The notes beneath the pieces are model-generated. The model had not been told where the DNA came from. It made no database searches and saw only the letters and a list, made by a program, of their open reading frames with translations. Shown piece by piece: positions 38,849 through 45,855 of a DNA stretch of 45,855 nucleotides (position 1 is the first letter of the stretch; each line of letters starts with the position of its first letter). The stretch spans positions 1 through 45,855 of the forward strand of contig CANRGG010000015.1 of NCBI GenBank assembly GCA_947630115.1, written 5' to 3'. A program made the translations under genes and the position numbers. The stretch comes from an uncultured Clostridia bacterium (GTDB lineage: Bacteria; Bacillota; Clostridia; Christensenellales; Borkfalkiaceae).

Positions 38849-41449
38849 ATGGCAGAGGAAAAACTTGAAAAATACCGCGAAAAACGCGATTTTACAATCA
38901 CGCGTGAGCCGAAAGGCAGGCTTTCGCGCTCCAAAAAAGACAAACTTCGCTTTTCCGTCCAGCGGCATGTGGCGCGGGCGGATCATTTCGATCTGCGGCT
39001 CGAATACGGCGGGGTCGCTTTGAGCTGGGCGGTTCCGAAGGGGCCCTCCTATTCGACGGGCGACAAGCGGCTTGCCATGCGCGTCGAGGATCATCCCGTG
39101 GATTACATGGATTTCGAAGGCACGATCCCAAAGGGCGAATACGGCGGCGGGACGGTGATGCTCTGGGACGAAGGAGAGTGGATCCCCCGCTTTTCCCCCG
39201 AAAAAGGGCTCAAAGAGGGCTCGCTCAAATTTTTTCTGAGCGGAAAACGGCTCAAAGGGAATTGGGCGCTCGTGCGCATGGACGGAAAACGGGAGATGAG
39301 CGGCGAGCCGTGGCTGCTCATCAAGGAGCGCGACGAATTCGCAAAGAGCTCGGCGGGGATCTCCCGCTTCACCCGCGGCGTGCGCTCGGGCAAGAGCATG
39401 AAGGAGATCGCCGGCGAAAGCATGAAAAATCCCTTTGGAAAGGCCGAAGTCATGCTCGCGGAACCCTGCGCGGAACTTCCCAAGGAGAAGGGCTGGCTCT
39501 TCGAGCTCAAATATGACGGGCACCGCACCCTCGGGTACTGCGAAGGCGGGCGGGCGGCGCTGAAAACGCGGAACGGATACGACTGCACCGCCTCTTTCCC
39601 CGCGGCGGCAAGGGCGCTCGAAACGCTTTTCGGCGAACGGGCGGCGATTGTGGACGGGGAGATGGTCGTCGCAGGACAGGACGGGATCCCCGACTTTTCC
39701 GCCCTGCAAGCCCATCTCAAAGACCCGACAACGGGCGGGCTTTGCTACGTTTTGTTCGATCTTTTGTCGCTCGACGGGGAAGATCTTCGAAAAAAGCCCC
39801 TCAAAGAGCGCAAAGAACGGCTCAAAAAACTGCTTGAAAAGACGGAAGCGGGCGGGGTCCTTTCATACAGCGCGCACGCCGAAAGACTGACGGCGCGGCA
39901 GATCCGCGCGATCAAAGACCGCGGTATGGAGGGGATCGTCGCCAAGCGGGCGGATTCCCCCTACGTTTCAGGCAGAAACGGCGACTGGCAAAAGCTCAAA
40001 TTCCGCGGCGCGCGGGAGTTTGTCGTCGGCGGCTTTTCCCTTTCCGAAACGGGAGAGCTGCGCTCCCTGCTGGTCGGCTATTATGAAAACGGCAAACTCG
40101 TCTTTGCGGGCAAGGTCGGGACGGGATTCGGCGAGCGCGAGAAAAAGGAGCTCAAAGACGGGCTTTCGAGGCTCGCGCAAAAGATCGCGCCCTTTGCGAG
40201 CATTCCCCCGTCCTACTCGAAAAATGCCGTTTTTGTCCGGCCTGAGTGCCTCGCGCAAGTCGAATATGCCCAGATCACGCCGAACGGCCTTTTGCGGCAG
40301 GCGAGTTTCAAGGGGCTGCGCCGCGACAAGTCCCCTCTCGACGTTGGCAGCGAAATCCCCGCCACGCGCAAGAAAAGCATAGGGCTTTCCTCAGGAAGTA
40401 AGAAAAGTACGAGCAGCTCCCCGAGCGAAAAAAGCACAGAACGCGCCTCAACAAGTAAGAAAAGTACGAGTAGCTCCTCGAGCGAAAAAAGCACAGGCCG
40501 CGCTACGAAAAGCAAAAAAAATGCCGGACGCGCTGAAAAAAGCAAGAAAAATGCGGAGGGAGCGGAGGTATGCGGCGTTCTCATCACCCATCCCGAAAAG
40601 GTGATGTTCCCCGATCGCGGGCTCACGAAGCTGTCGCTTGCAAAGTACTATGCGGAGGCGGCGCCGCGAATGCTGCCCTTTTTGAAAGACAGGTTTTTGA
40701 GCCTTGTCTGCTGTCCTTCGGGGATCGAAGGCGAGCGGTTTTTTCGAAAACATCTGGAAGGTTCGTTCCGGGGGGTGGGCTTTGCGCCCGAAAACGAGGA
40801 GGAAGGCGCCGAAATCGGCGAAACGGAGGGCGGAACAGAGAACTTTTTCGTGAAAAATGAAAGCGGGATCCTCGCGCTCGTGCAGTACAATGCGGTCGAA
40901 TTTCACGTCCGCGCGGGAAAAAAATCGGCAAAAAGACCGGATACCATGGTGCTTGACCTCGATCCCGACGAGGGGCTCCCCCTTTCCAAGACGAGGCGGG
41001 GCGCAAGAGAGCTCAAAAAAATTCTGGAGGGACTCGGGCTCGTCTCCTTCCTCAAAACGAGCGGCGGCAAGGGGTATCATCTCGTCGTGCCCTTCGCAAA
41101 CGGCGGCAGCGCCGAAACTTTCCGCAGTTTTGCGAGGAACGTCGCCCTTCTCGCCGAGAAAACCTTTCCCGATCTTTTTACGGCGGAGATGTCCAAAAAG
41201 GCGCGCGGGGGGAAGATCTTTCTCGATTGGCAGCGGAACAGCCCCAAGGCGACGAGCGCCGCGCCATACAGCGTTCGCGCCCGCGAAGGTGCGCCCGTCT
41301 CCATGCCCATCTTTTGGGAGGAGCTTTCGAAGATCGCCCCGTCCGCGATCACGATTGAGAAGGCTCGAAAACGTCTTGCAATGCCCGACCCGTGGGCGGA
41401 TTTCTTCTCGGTCAAGAAAAACCAGCGGCTCGGCGCTGTCAAAAATTGA
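38849..41449 (+). CDS. ligD: ATP-dependent DNA ligase LigD (3'-phosphoesterase, ligase and polymerase)
   Basis: An 866-residue NHEJ enzyme with domain order PE-LIG-POL. The 3'-phosphoesterase part (about residues 33-150) keeps the metal/catalytic pattern H40, H46, D48, R50 and H82. The ligase core starts near 205, with adenylated Lys221 in LKYDGHR and VDGEMVV; its OB fold ends near 505. A Ser/Lys/Thr-rich linker with repeats (about 512-570) joins the polymerase, which opens with VLITHPEKVMFPD near 575 and holds the metal Asp pair D703/D705 in LDLDPD and KTSGGKGYHLVVPF. The order is that of Pseudomonas LigD, not the mycobacterial POL-PE-LIG. ATG at 38849 was preferred to an upstream in-frame TTG. 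Works with the divergent ku. Confidence 0.95.
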   Translation: MAEEKLEKYREKRDFTITREPKGRLSRSKKDKLRFSVQRHVARADHFDLRLEYGGVALSWAVPKGPSYSTGDKRLAMRVEDHPVDYMDFEGTIPKGEYGGGTVMLWDEGEWIPRFSPEKGLKEGSLKFFLSGKRLKGNWALVRMDGKREMSGEPWLLIKERDEFAKSSAGISRFTRGVRSGKSMKEIAGESMKNPFGKAEVMLAEPCAELPKEKGWLFELKYDGHRTLGYCEGGRAALKTRNGYDCTASFPAAARALETLFGERAAIVDGEMVVAGQDGIPDFSALQAHLKDPTTGGLCYVLFDLLSLDGEDLRKKPLKERKERLKKLLEKTEAGGVLSYSAHAERLTARQIRAIKDRGMEGIVAKRADSPYVSGRNGDWQKLKFRGAREFVVGGFSLSETGELRSLLVGYYENGKLVFAGKVGTGFGEREKKELKDGLSRLAQKIAPFASIPPSYSKNAVFVRPECLAQVEYAQITPNGLLRQASFKGLRRDKSPLDVGSEIPATRKKSIGLSSGSKKSTSSSPSEKSTERASTSKKSTSSSSSEKSTGRATKSKKNAGRAEKSKKNAEGAEVCGVLITHPEKVMFPDRGLTKLSLAKYYAEAAPRMLPFLKDRFLSLVCCPSGIEGERFFRKHLEGSFRGVGFAPENEEEGAEIGETEGGTENFFVKNESGILALVQYNAVEFHVRAGKKSAKRPDTMVLDLDPDEGLPLSKTRRGARELKKILEGLGLVSFLKTSGGKGYHLVVPFANGGSAETFRSFARNVALLAEKTFPDLFTAEMSKKARGGKIFLDWQRNSPKATSAAPYSVRAREGAPVSMPIFWEELSKIAPSAITIEKARKRLAMPDPWADFFSVKKNQRLGAVKN
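40391..40560 (+). repeat. Tandem repeats in the ligD linker
   Basis: Two near-identical 57-bp units (40391-40447 and 40448-40504, seven differences by eye) are followed by two ~30-bp units rich in AAAAAGC. They encode a Ser/Thr/Lys linker (SKKSTSSSPSEKS, then SKKNAGRAEKSKKNA) between ligase and polymerase domains. Confidence 0.85.
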
Positions 41450-41507
41450 AAAGCGCCGAAAAGCGGAAACCGGGTGCGTAGAAAAATAAGAACGGCAAAA
41501 AAATGCG

Positions 41508-41549
41508 CGGAAAATAAGAAACGCCGCCCGCGGCAAAGCCGCGGGCGGC
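41508..41549 (-). terminator. Terminator of the pyrG-dapL-malQ-mscL run
   Basis: A perfect 12-bp stem, GCCGCCCGCGGC / GCCGCGGGCGGC with AAA loop (41523-41549), followed on the minus strand by GTTTCTTATTTT, 17 nt after the mscL stop. Confidence 0.88.
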
Positions 41550-41566
41550 TGAAAAATCTTAACCGA

Positions 41567-42061
41567 TCAGTTTTTCTGCGACTTCAAAAGATCGCGGATC
41601 TCGGTCAAAAGCTCTTCCGTCGTGGGAGCGGGGGGAGCTGCGGGCTCGGGAGCGGGCTGAGCGGCTGCAGCTGCGGCAGCTTCTTCCGCGGCTTTCTTCG
41701 CCTTGGCGGCTTCCGCTCTCGCATGGACCCTGTTGACGGACCGCACGATGAGGAACAGCACGAGCGCCGTAAGCAGGAAGGTGATGATCGCGGAGATCAC
41801 GACGCCGAAGTCGAGCACGACCGCCTCAGCGATCACAGCACCCGCCGCGTCCACTTTCGCCTCGCGCAAAACGATCTGCAAGACGCCGAACCCGTTGTCG
41901 CCGACGCCGATCATCTGAAGAAGCGGGGTCAAAACGCCGTTCACAAGCGCGGTGATGATCGCCGTGAACGCGCCGCCAATAATGATACCGACCGCCATAT
42001 CGAGGACGTTGCCGCGCGCGATGAACTCCTTAAATTCTTTGAAGAACCCTTTTTTAGCCAT
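41567..42061 (-). CDS. mscL: Large-conductance mechanosensitive channel MscL
   Basis: A 164-residue MscL, a homopentameric channel that opens on membrane tension to release solutes in osmotic downshock. Seen: N-terminal [21 protein letters not shown], the TM1 [20 protein letters not shown], then a loop and TM2 ([23 protein letters not shown]), followed by the cytoplasmic helix. The tail has an Ala/Pro-rich insertion before [15 protein letters not shown], longer than in E. coli. AGGAGG before the ATG overlaps the malQ stop region; the genes are 4 bp apart. Confidence 0.96.
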   Translation of the reverse strand: MAKKGFFKEFKEFIARGNVLDMAVGIIIGGAFTAIITALVNGVLTPLLQMIGVGDNGFGVLQIVLREAKVDAAGAVIAEAVVLDFGVVISAIITFLLTALVLFLIVRSVNRVHARAEAAKAKKAAEEAAAAAAAQPAPEPAAPPAPTTEELLTEIRDLLKSQKN

Positions 42062-42065
42062 TGTG

Positions 42066-43559
42066 TTACCTCCTGTATTTTTTTATCATTTTTTTCAATC
42101 TGCCGAGTGCGGCAGACGGAAGTCCCGAAAGTCGGAACCGCCAATTTCCCTCCCGGCTGCCCGGGTAGTTCATGCGGCAGGAATTGTCGAGCCCGAGAAC
42201 GTCCTGGATGGGAAAGACGGCGAGTTTTGCCTTGGAGCGGAGCGCCATCGCAAGAAAGGCGCGCGCAAATGTCTGCGGATTTTCACCGAGCGGCTCCGAA
42301 AGCCCCATCTCTTTCAGCTCTGCGGCGACGCGCGAGCGCAGTAGGATAAATTCCTCCGAGGAAAGCGACTTTACATAGCCCGCGACGGTGTCGTTGTCGT
42401 GCGTGCCCGTATAGCAGACGCAGTTTTCCCCGTACTTGTGCGGCAGGAAAGGATTTTCCGGATTGCCGTCGAAGGCGAAGAGCAACACCTTCATGCCGGG
42501 AAAGCCCGTTCTTTCCAGCAGCGCGCGGACGTTTTCGTCCGAAACGCCGAGATCCTCCGCGATGATCCTCTGTTTCTCCGCGAGAGAGAGCCGATCAAAC
42601 AGCTTGTCCTTGGGTCCTTCCCGCCAGCTCCCCTCCCGCGCCGTCTCCGCGTGTGCGGGGATCTCGAAATACCGGTCGAAGCCGCGGAAATGATCCAGCC
42701 GAACCAGATCGTACAGCTCGAGCGCATAGCGGATACGCGAAAGCCAATGCGCGAAATGCTCCCGCTCGTTTGCCGCCCAATCATAGACCGGATTGCCCCA
42801 AAGCTGACCCGAATCGGAGAAAAAGTCGGGCGGAACGCCGGCGACCTTCTCGGGATCGCGTCTCTCGTCGAGCAGGAAGAGTTCGGGATTTGCCCAAACG
42901 TCCGCACTGTCGCGGGCGACATAGAGCGGAAGATCGCCGATGATCTTCAAACCAAGTCCGTTGCAATACTCTTTGAGTTTCTTCCACTGGCGGTAAAATT
43001 CGAACTGCAAAAACTGCCAGAAGAGATACTCTTCGTGATGTTTTTCCTTCAATTCGGCGACCGTTTCGGGCTCGTGCCGTTTGAGCTTCTCCTCCCAATC
43101 GGGAAAGGAGCGGCCCGTCACGCTCTTCGCCGTCATGAAAAGGGCGTATTCCTCCTGTGTGCCGCTCTCGATGAAGGCGAGAAATTCCTCGCCGTCAAAA
43201 TGGAAGCGCGAAAACGCCGTGCGGAGGGTCGCATAGCGCTCCTCATAGAGCGCTCCGTAGTCCGCCGCCGTGCTCTTTTTGTACTTTTTCGCAAGGGCTT
43301 TGAGCTCCTTCCCCTTCAGAAGCCCCTCCGCTTTCAGCGCCTCGAGGTCGAGAAAGTAGGGATTGCCCGAACGGGAGGAGACGGATTGATAGGGCGAGTC
43401 GCCGTAGCCCGTCTGACAGAGCGGCAAGACCTGCCAAGCGTCCACGCCGCTCTTTTTGAGCAGTTTCGCAAAGCGATAGGCCTCCCTCCCGAGCCCGCCG
43501 ATCCCGTATTTTCCGGGCAACGACGAAATATGGCAAAGTACCCCCGTTCCTCGTTCCAT
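42066..43559 (-). CDS. malQ: 4-alpha-glucanotransferase (amylomaltase, GH77)
   Basis: A 497-residue GH77 enzyme that transfers alpha-1,4-glucan chains between maltodextrins in the cytoplasm. Seen: [20 protein letters not shown] at the N terminus, WQVLPL...[28 protein letters not shown], the nucleophile Asp in [10 protein letters not shown], the acid/base Glu in IIAEDLGV, and [10 protein letters not shown]. Length is typical. GAGGAGAG precedes the ATG. It sits between dapL and mscL in a closely spaced run. Confidence 0.96.
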   Translation of the reverse strand: MERGTGVLCHISSLPGKYGIGGLGREAYRFAKLLKKSGVDAWQVLPLCQTGYGDSPYQSVSSRSGNPYFLDLEALKAEGLLKGKELKALAKKYKKSTAADYGALYEERYATLRTAFSRFHFDGEEFLAFIESGTQEEYALFMTAKSVTGRSFPDWEEKLKRHEPETVAELKEKHHEEYLFWQFLQFEFYRQWKKLKEYCNGLGLKIIGDLPLYVARDSADVWANPELFLLDERRDPEKVAGVPPDFFSDSGQLWGNPVYDWAANEREHFAHWLSRIRYALELYDLVRLDHFRGFDRYFEIPAHAETAREGSWREGPKDKLFDRLSLAEKQRIIAEDLGVSDENVRALLERTGFPGMKVLLFAFDGNPENPFLPHKYGENCVCYTGTHDNDTVAGYVKSLSSEEFILLRSRVAAELKEMGLSEPLGENPQTFARAFLAMALRSKAKLAVFPIQDVLGLDNSCRMNYPGSREGNWRFRLSGLPSAALGRLKKMIKKYRR

Positions 43560-43575
43560 ATTCTCTCCTCTCTTT

Positions 43576-44787
43576 TCATGATCTCAAAAGGGCCTCCAGC
43601 CTCGCGCACGCTTCGCGCGTGTCCTCATGCGAGCCGAACGACGTCAGCCGAAGATAGCCCTCCCCGCATCTTCCGAAGCCGCTTCCCGGCGTCGTGACGA
43701 CGTTCGCCTTCTCCAAAAGTTCGAGGAAAAAGGCGAAGCTGTCCTTCCCTTCCGGACATTTCAACCATATGTATGGGGAATTTTCCCCGCCCGTAAACCA
43801 AAGACCGAGTTTTTTCAGGCTCTTTGCGATGAGTTTCGCATTTTCCCGGTAATACTCCCGGCAAAGAGCGGTCTGCCGCTCCCCCTCCTCGCCGAACGCC
43901 GCGGCCGCCCCGCGCTGGGTGATATAGCTCACCCCGTTGAACTTGGTCGTCTGTCTGCGCCGAAAAAGACGATTTAATTCGGCCCCGTCCCGTTTCAGCT
44001 CCTCCGGAATGACCGTATAGCCGCAGCGTACCCCGGTAAAACCCGCCGTCTTGGAAAAGGAACAAATCTCGATCGCGCACTCCTTCGCGCCGTCAATCTC
44101 GAAAATGCTCCGCGGAAAGCGGGCGTCCTGCACGAACGCTTCATAGGCGGCGTCGAAGAGAAGGACGGCGCCCTGCTGCCGGGCATATTCCACCCAGACC
44201 TTGAGCTGCTCCCTTGAATATACCGCGCCCGTCGGATTGTTCGGCGAGCAGAGATAGATGAGATCGGCCCGCTTCTCCCGCTCCGGCAGGGGCAAAAAGC
44301 CGTTTTCCCGGACCGCGGGTAGAAATTCGACGCTCCTTCCGTCCATCAAGTTCGCGTCGAGATAGGCGGGATAGACGGGATCGGGCAGCAGCACCGTGTT
44401 GTCCGCCGAAAACAGATCGAGCAAATTCCCCAAATCGGATTTCGCCCCGTCCGAGACGAAGATCTCGCACTCTTTCAGGACATTGGGCCGCCCCGCAGCC
44501 AGAAAGATCTTGTCATAGTGCCGCATGATCGCCCGAAGCAGGAACTCATAGCCGTAGCAGCTCTGATCGGGCGCATAACCCTTGAACGTCTCGGCATTTG
44601 CCTGCTCTTCGGCTGCTTCCTTCATCGCCGAAACGACGGCGGGCGCCAGCGGAAGGGTGACGTCCCCGATCGAAAGTTTGATGAGACGCTTTTCGGGGTG
44701 CTCTTTTTGATATGCCGACGCGATCGCGCCGATCCTCGCAAACAGATAGCTTTCGTGTAAATCCAAAAAATTTGAATTTATCTTCAT
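43576..44787 (-). CDS. dapL: LL-diaminopimelate aminotransferase
   Basis: A 403-residue class I/II aminotransferase matching DapL, which converts tetrahydrodipicolinate directly to LL-diaminopimelate in one step, supplying lysine and wall cross-linking residues. Seen: NSNFLDLHESYLFARIGAIA, KLSIGDVTLPLAPAVVSAM, ETFKGYAPDQSCYGYEFLL, PDPVYPAYLD, SPNNPTGAVY, and the PLP Lys246 in SFSKTAGFTGVRCGYTVIP. Presence of this route is common in Clostridia. The ATG lies 15 bp after the pyrG stop; its Shine-Dalgarno site is weak, so translation may depend on the upstream gene. Confidence 0.94.
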   Translation of the reverse strand: MKINSNFLDLHESYLFARIGAIASAYQKEHPEKRLIKLSIGDVTLPLAPAVVSAMKEAAEEQANAETFKGYAPDQSCYGYEFLLRAIMRHYDKIFLAAGRPNVLKECEIFVSDGAKSDLGNLLDLFSADNTVLLPDPVYPAYLDANLMDGRSVEFLPAVRENGFLPLPEREKRADLIYLCSPNNPTGAVYSREQLKVWVEYARQQGAVLLFDAAYEAFVQDARFPRSIFEIDGAKECAIEICSFSKTAGFTGVRCGYTVIPEELKRDGAELNRLFRRRQTTKFNGVSYITQRGAAAAFGEEGERQTALCREYYRENAKLIAKSLKKLGLWFTGGENSPYIWLKCPEGKDSFAFFLELLEKANVVTTPGSGFGRCGEGYLRLTSFGSHEDTREACARLEALLRS

Positions 44788-44802
44788 GCCGAAAGAATGG
44801 AT

Positions 44803-45855
44803 TTACGATCTTTTCTCCTTATATTTCAAAGCGTGGCGCACGAACTCGCGGAAGAGCGGGTGCGCGCAGTTGGGACGGGATTTGAATTCGGGATGGAACT
44901 GGACGGCGATGAAAAAGTCGTTCTTGTCGTACTCGATCGCCTCGACGAGAGAGCCGTCGGGCGAAGTCCCGGCGATCTTCATGCCGTTTTTCTCGAATTC
45001 TTCCCGGTAGCTGTTGTTGAATTCGAAGCGGTGGCGGTGGCGTTCGGAAATTTCGTCGGTGCCGTACACCTCCCGCATTTTCTTGCCGACAATCTTGCAG
45101 GCATATGCCCCAAGCCTCATCGTGCCCCCCATCTTCACACCGTACTGGTCGGGCATGAGGTCGATGACGGAATGCGTCCCCTCGGGATAAAATTCGGAGG
45201 AATTGGCGTCCGCGATCCCCAGAACGTCCCGCGCGAACTCGATCGAGGCGATGTGCATGCCGAGGCAGAGCCCGAGATAGGGAACGTTGTGCTCGCGAGC
45301 ATATTTGCAGGCGAGGATCTTGCCCTCGATCCCGCGGTTGCCGAAGCCCCCGGGCACGAGAATGCCGTCGACGCTTTCGAAGAGCTTTTCAACGTTCTTC
45401 TTGGTGACCGTCTCCGAGTCGATCCATTCGATCTCCACCTTCGCGTCGCTCTCATAGCCGCCGTGGGCGAGTGCCTCCGCGACCGAAAGATAGGCGTCGT
45501 GGAGCTGCACATATTTTCCGCAGAGGGCGATCTTCACCGTCTTGCTCCGCGCATGGATTCGCCGCAGCATTTCCTCCCATTCGGAAAGGTCGATCTTATT
45601 CGGCTTCAAGTGCAGGATCTTGCAGACGGTGGTCGAAAGATTGCTCTTTTCGAGCATCATGGGCGCCTCGTAAAGCACGGGGACGGTGAGATTTTCGATA
45701 CAGCATTCGGGCGCGACGTTGCAGAACATGGCGATCTTTTCGCGGATCCCCTCCGGCATTGGCGCGTCCACTCTCGCCACGATGATGTCGGGCGAAATGC
45801 CCATGCCCTGCAATTCTTTGACGGAATGCTGGGTGGGTTTGCTCTTGAACTCGCA
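44803..45855 (-). CDS. pyrG: CTP synthase, C-terminal part, cut by window edge
   Basis: The last 350 codons of CTP synthase, which aminates UTP to CTP using glutamine. The frame enters at the right edge with KSKPTQHSVKELQGMGI, part of the amidoligase domain, continues through YEAPMMLEKSNLS and KIALCGKYVQLHDAYLSV, and then holds the glutamine amidotransferase domain with LVPGGFGNRG, the catalytic Cys in LGLCLGMH, and the His/Glu of AVQFHPEFKSRP. First gene of the pyrG-dapL-malQ-mscL run; its promoter is outside the window. Confidence 0.96.
   Translation of the reverse strand, partial: CEFKSKPTQHSVKELQGMGISPDIIVARVDAPMPEGIREKIAMFCNVAPECCIENLTVPVLYEAPMMLEKSNLSTTVCKILHLKPNKIDLSEWEEMLRRIHARSKTVKIALCGKYVQLHDAYLSVAEALAHGGYESDAKVEIEWIDSETVTKKNVEKLFESVDGILVPGGFGNRGIEGKILACKYAREHNVPYLGLCLGMHIASIEFARDVLGIADANSSEFYPEGTHSVIDLMPDQYGVKMGGTMRLGAYACKIVGKKMREVYGTDEISERHRHRFEFNNSYREEFEKNGMKIAGTSPDGSLVEAIEYDKNDFFIAVQFHPEFKSRPNCAHPLFREFVRHALKYKEKRS

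Noticed and set aside
38747-39715. Long upstream extension of ku
   Set aside because: It runs antisense to ligD; the ATG at 38746 has a strong ribosome site and gives normal Ku length.

Overview
This 45.9 kb window looks like a chromosomal segment of a moderately GC-rich Bacillota (Clostridia-like) bacterium. The basis is LL-diaminopimelate aminotransferase, ScpA/ScpB, UppP, LemA plus a DUF2207 protein, a YkvI-type membrane protein, PadR and XRE regulators, AGGAGG-type ribosome sites and many near-consensus sigma-A promoters with 17-bp spacers. The exact lineage (perhaps an uncultured gut Clostridia) is inferred. No CRISPR array, insertion sequence, prophage or rRNA gene was seen.

Layout. 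1-11.6 kb, all minus strand: a partial glycerol kinase, DUF2207 and lemA genes, a 50-residue Cys protein, uppP, a PrsA/SurA-like lipoprotein, mfd, pth and prs. 11.8-15.5 kb, plus: two tandem surface-anchored thermolysin-like (M4) metallopeptidases, then tRNA-Val(GAC). 16-18.7 kb, minus: valS. 18.8-21.4 kb, plus: an NMT1/THI5-type ABC importer. It converges on a YkvI-like membrane gene whose frame continues 264 bp antisense into the importer permease. 22.3-26 kb: divergent from ykvI, a giant membrane-anchored PadR-type regulator. 26-30 kb, minus: ROK kinase, rho, an MBL-fold hydrolase and a YgjP-like peptidase. 30.3 kb: aroA, converging on an XRE-membrane regulator. 32.7-36 kb, minus: site-2 protease, scpA, scpB and a GH29 fucosidase. 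36.2-37.9 kb: a lytic transglycosylase, tRNA-Leu(AAG), and an AT-rich island with a lipoprotein and a structured non-coding region. 37.9-41.4 kb: divergent ku and ligD (a complete NHEJ pair). 41.5-45.9 kb, minus: pyrG (partial), dapL, malQ and mscL.

Most genes are housekeeping: translation, transcription termination and repair, cell wall, nucleotides, lysine/aromatic precursors and chromosome segregation. The most unusual element is the divergent padR/ykvI locus. A PadR winged-helix domain sits in a 1183-residue protein with a very long charged helical region and C-terminal membrane segments. Its promoter carries ATGTC-N-GACAT palindromes, and related copies occur at 29.5 kb and 37.9 kb inside a conserved 40-nt element. 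A second theme is promoters whose -10 box lies only 6-7 nt from the ATG with no Shine-Dalgarno site (aroA, the ygjP-like gene, the site-2 protease), suggesting leaderless mRNAs.
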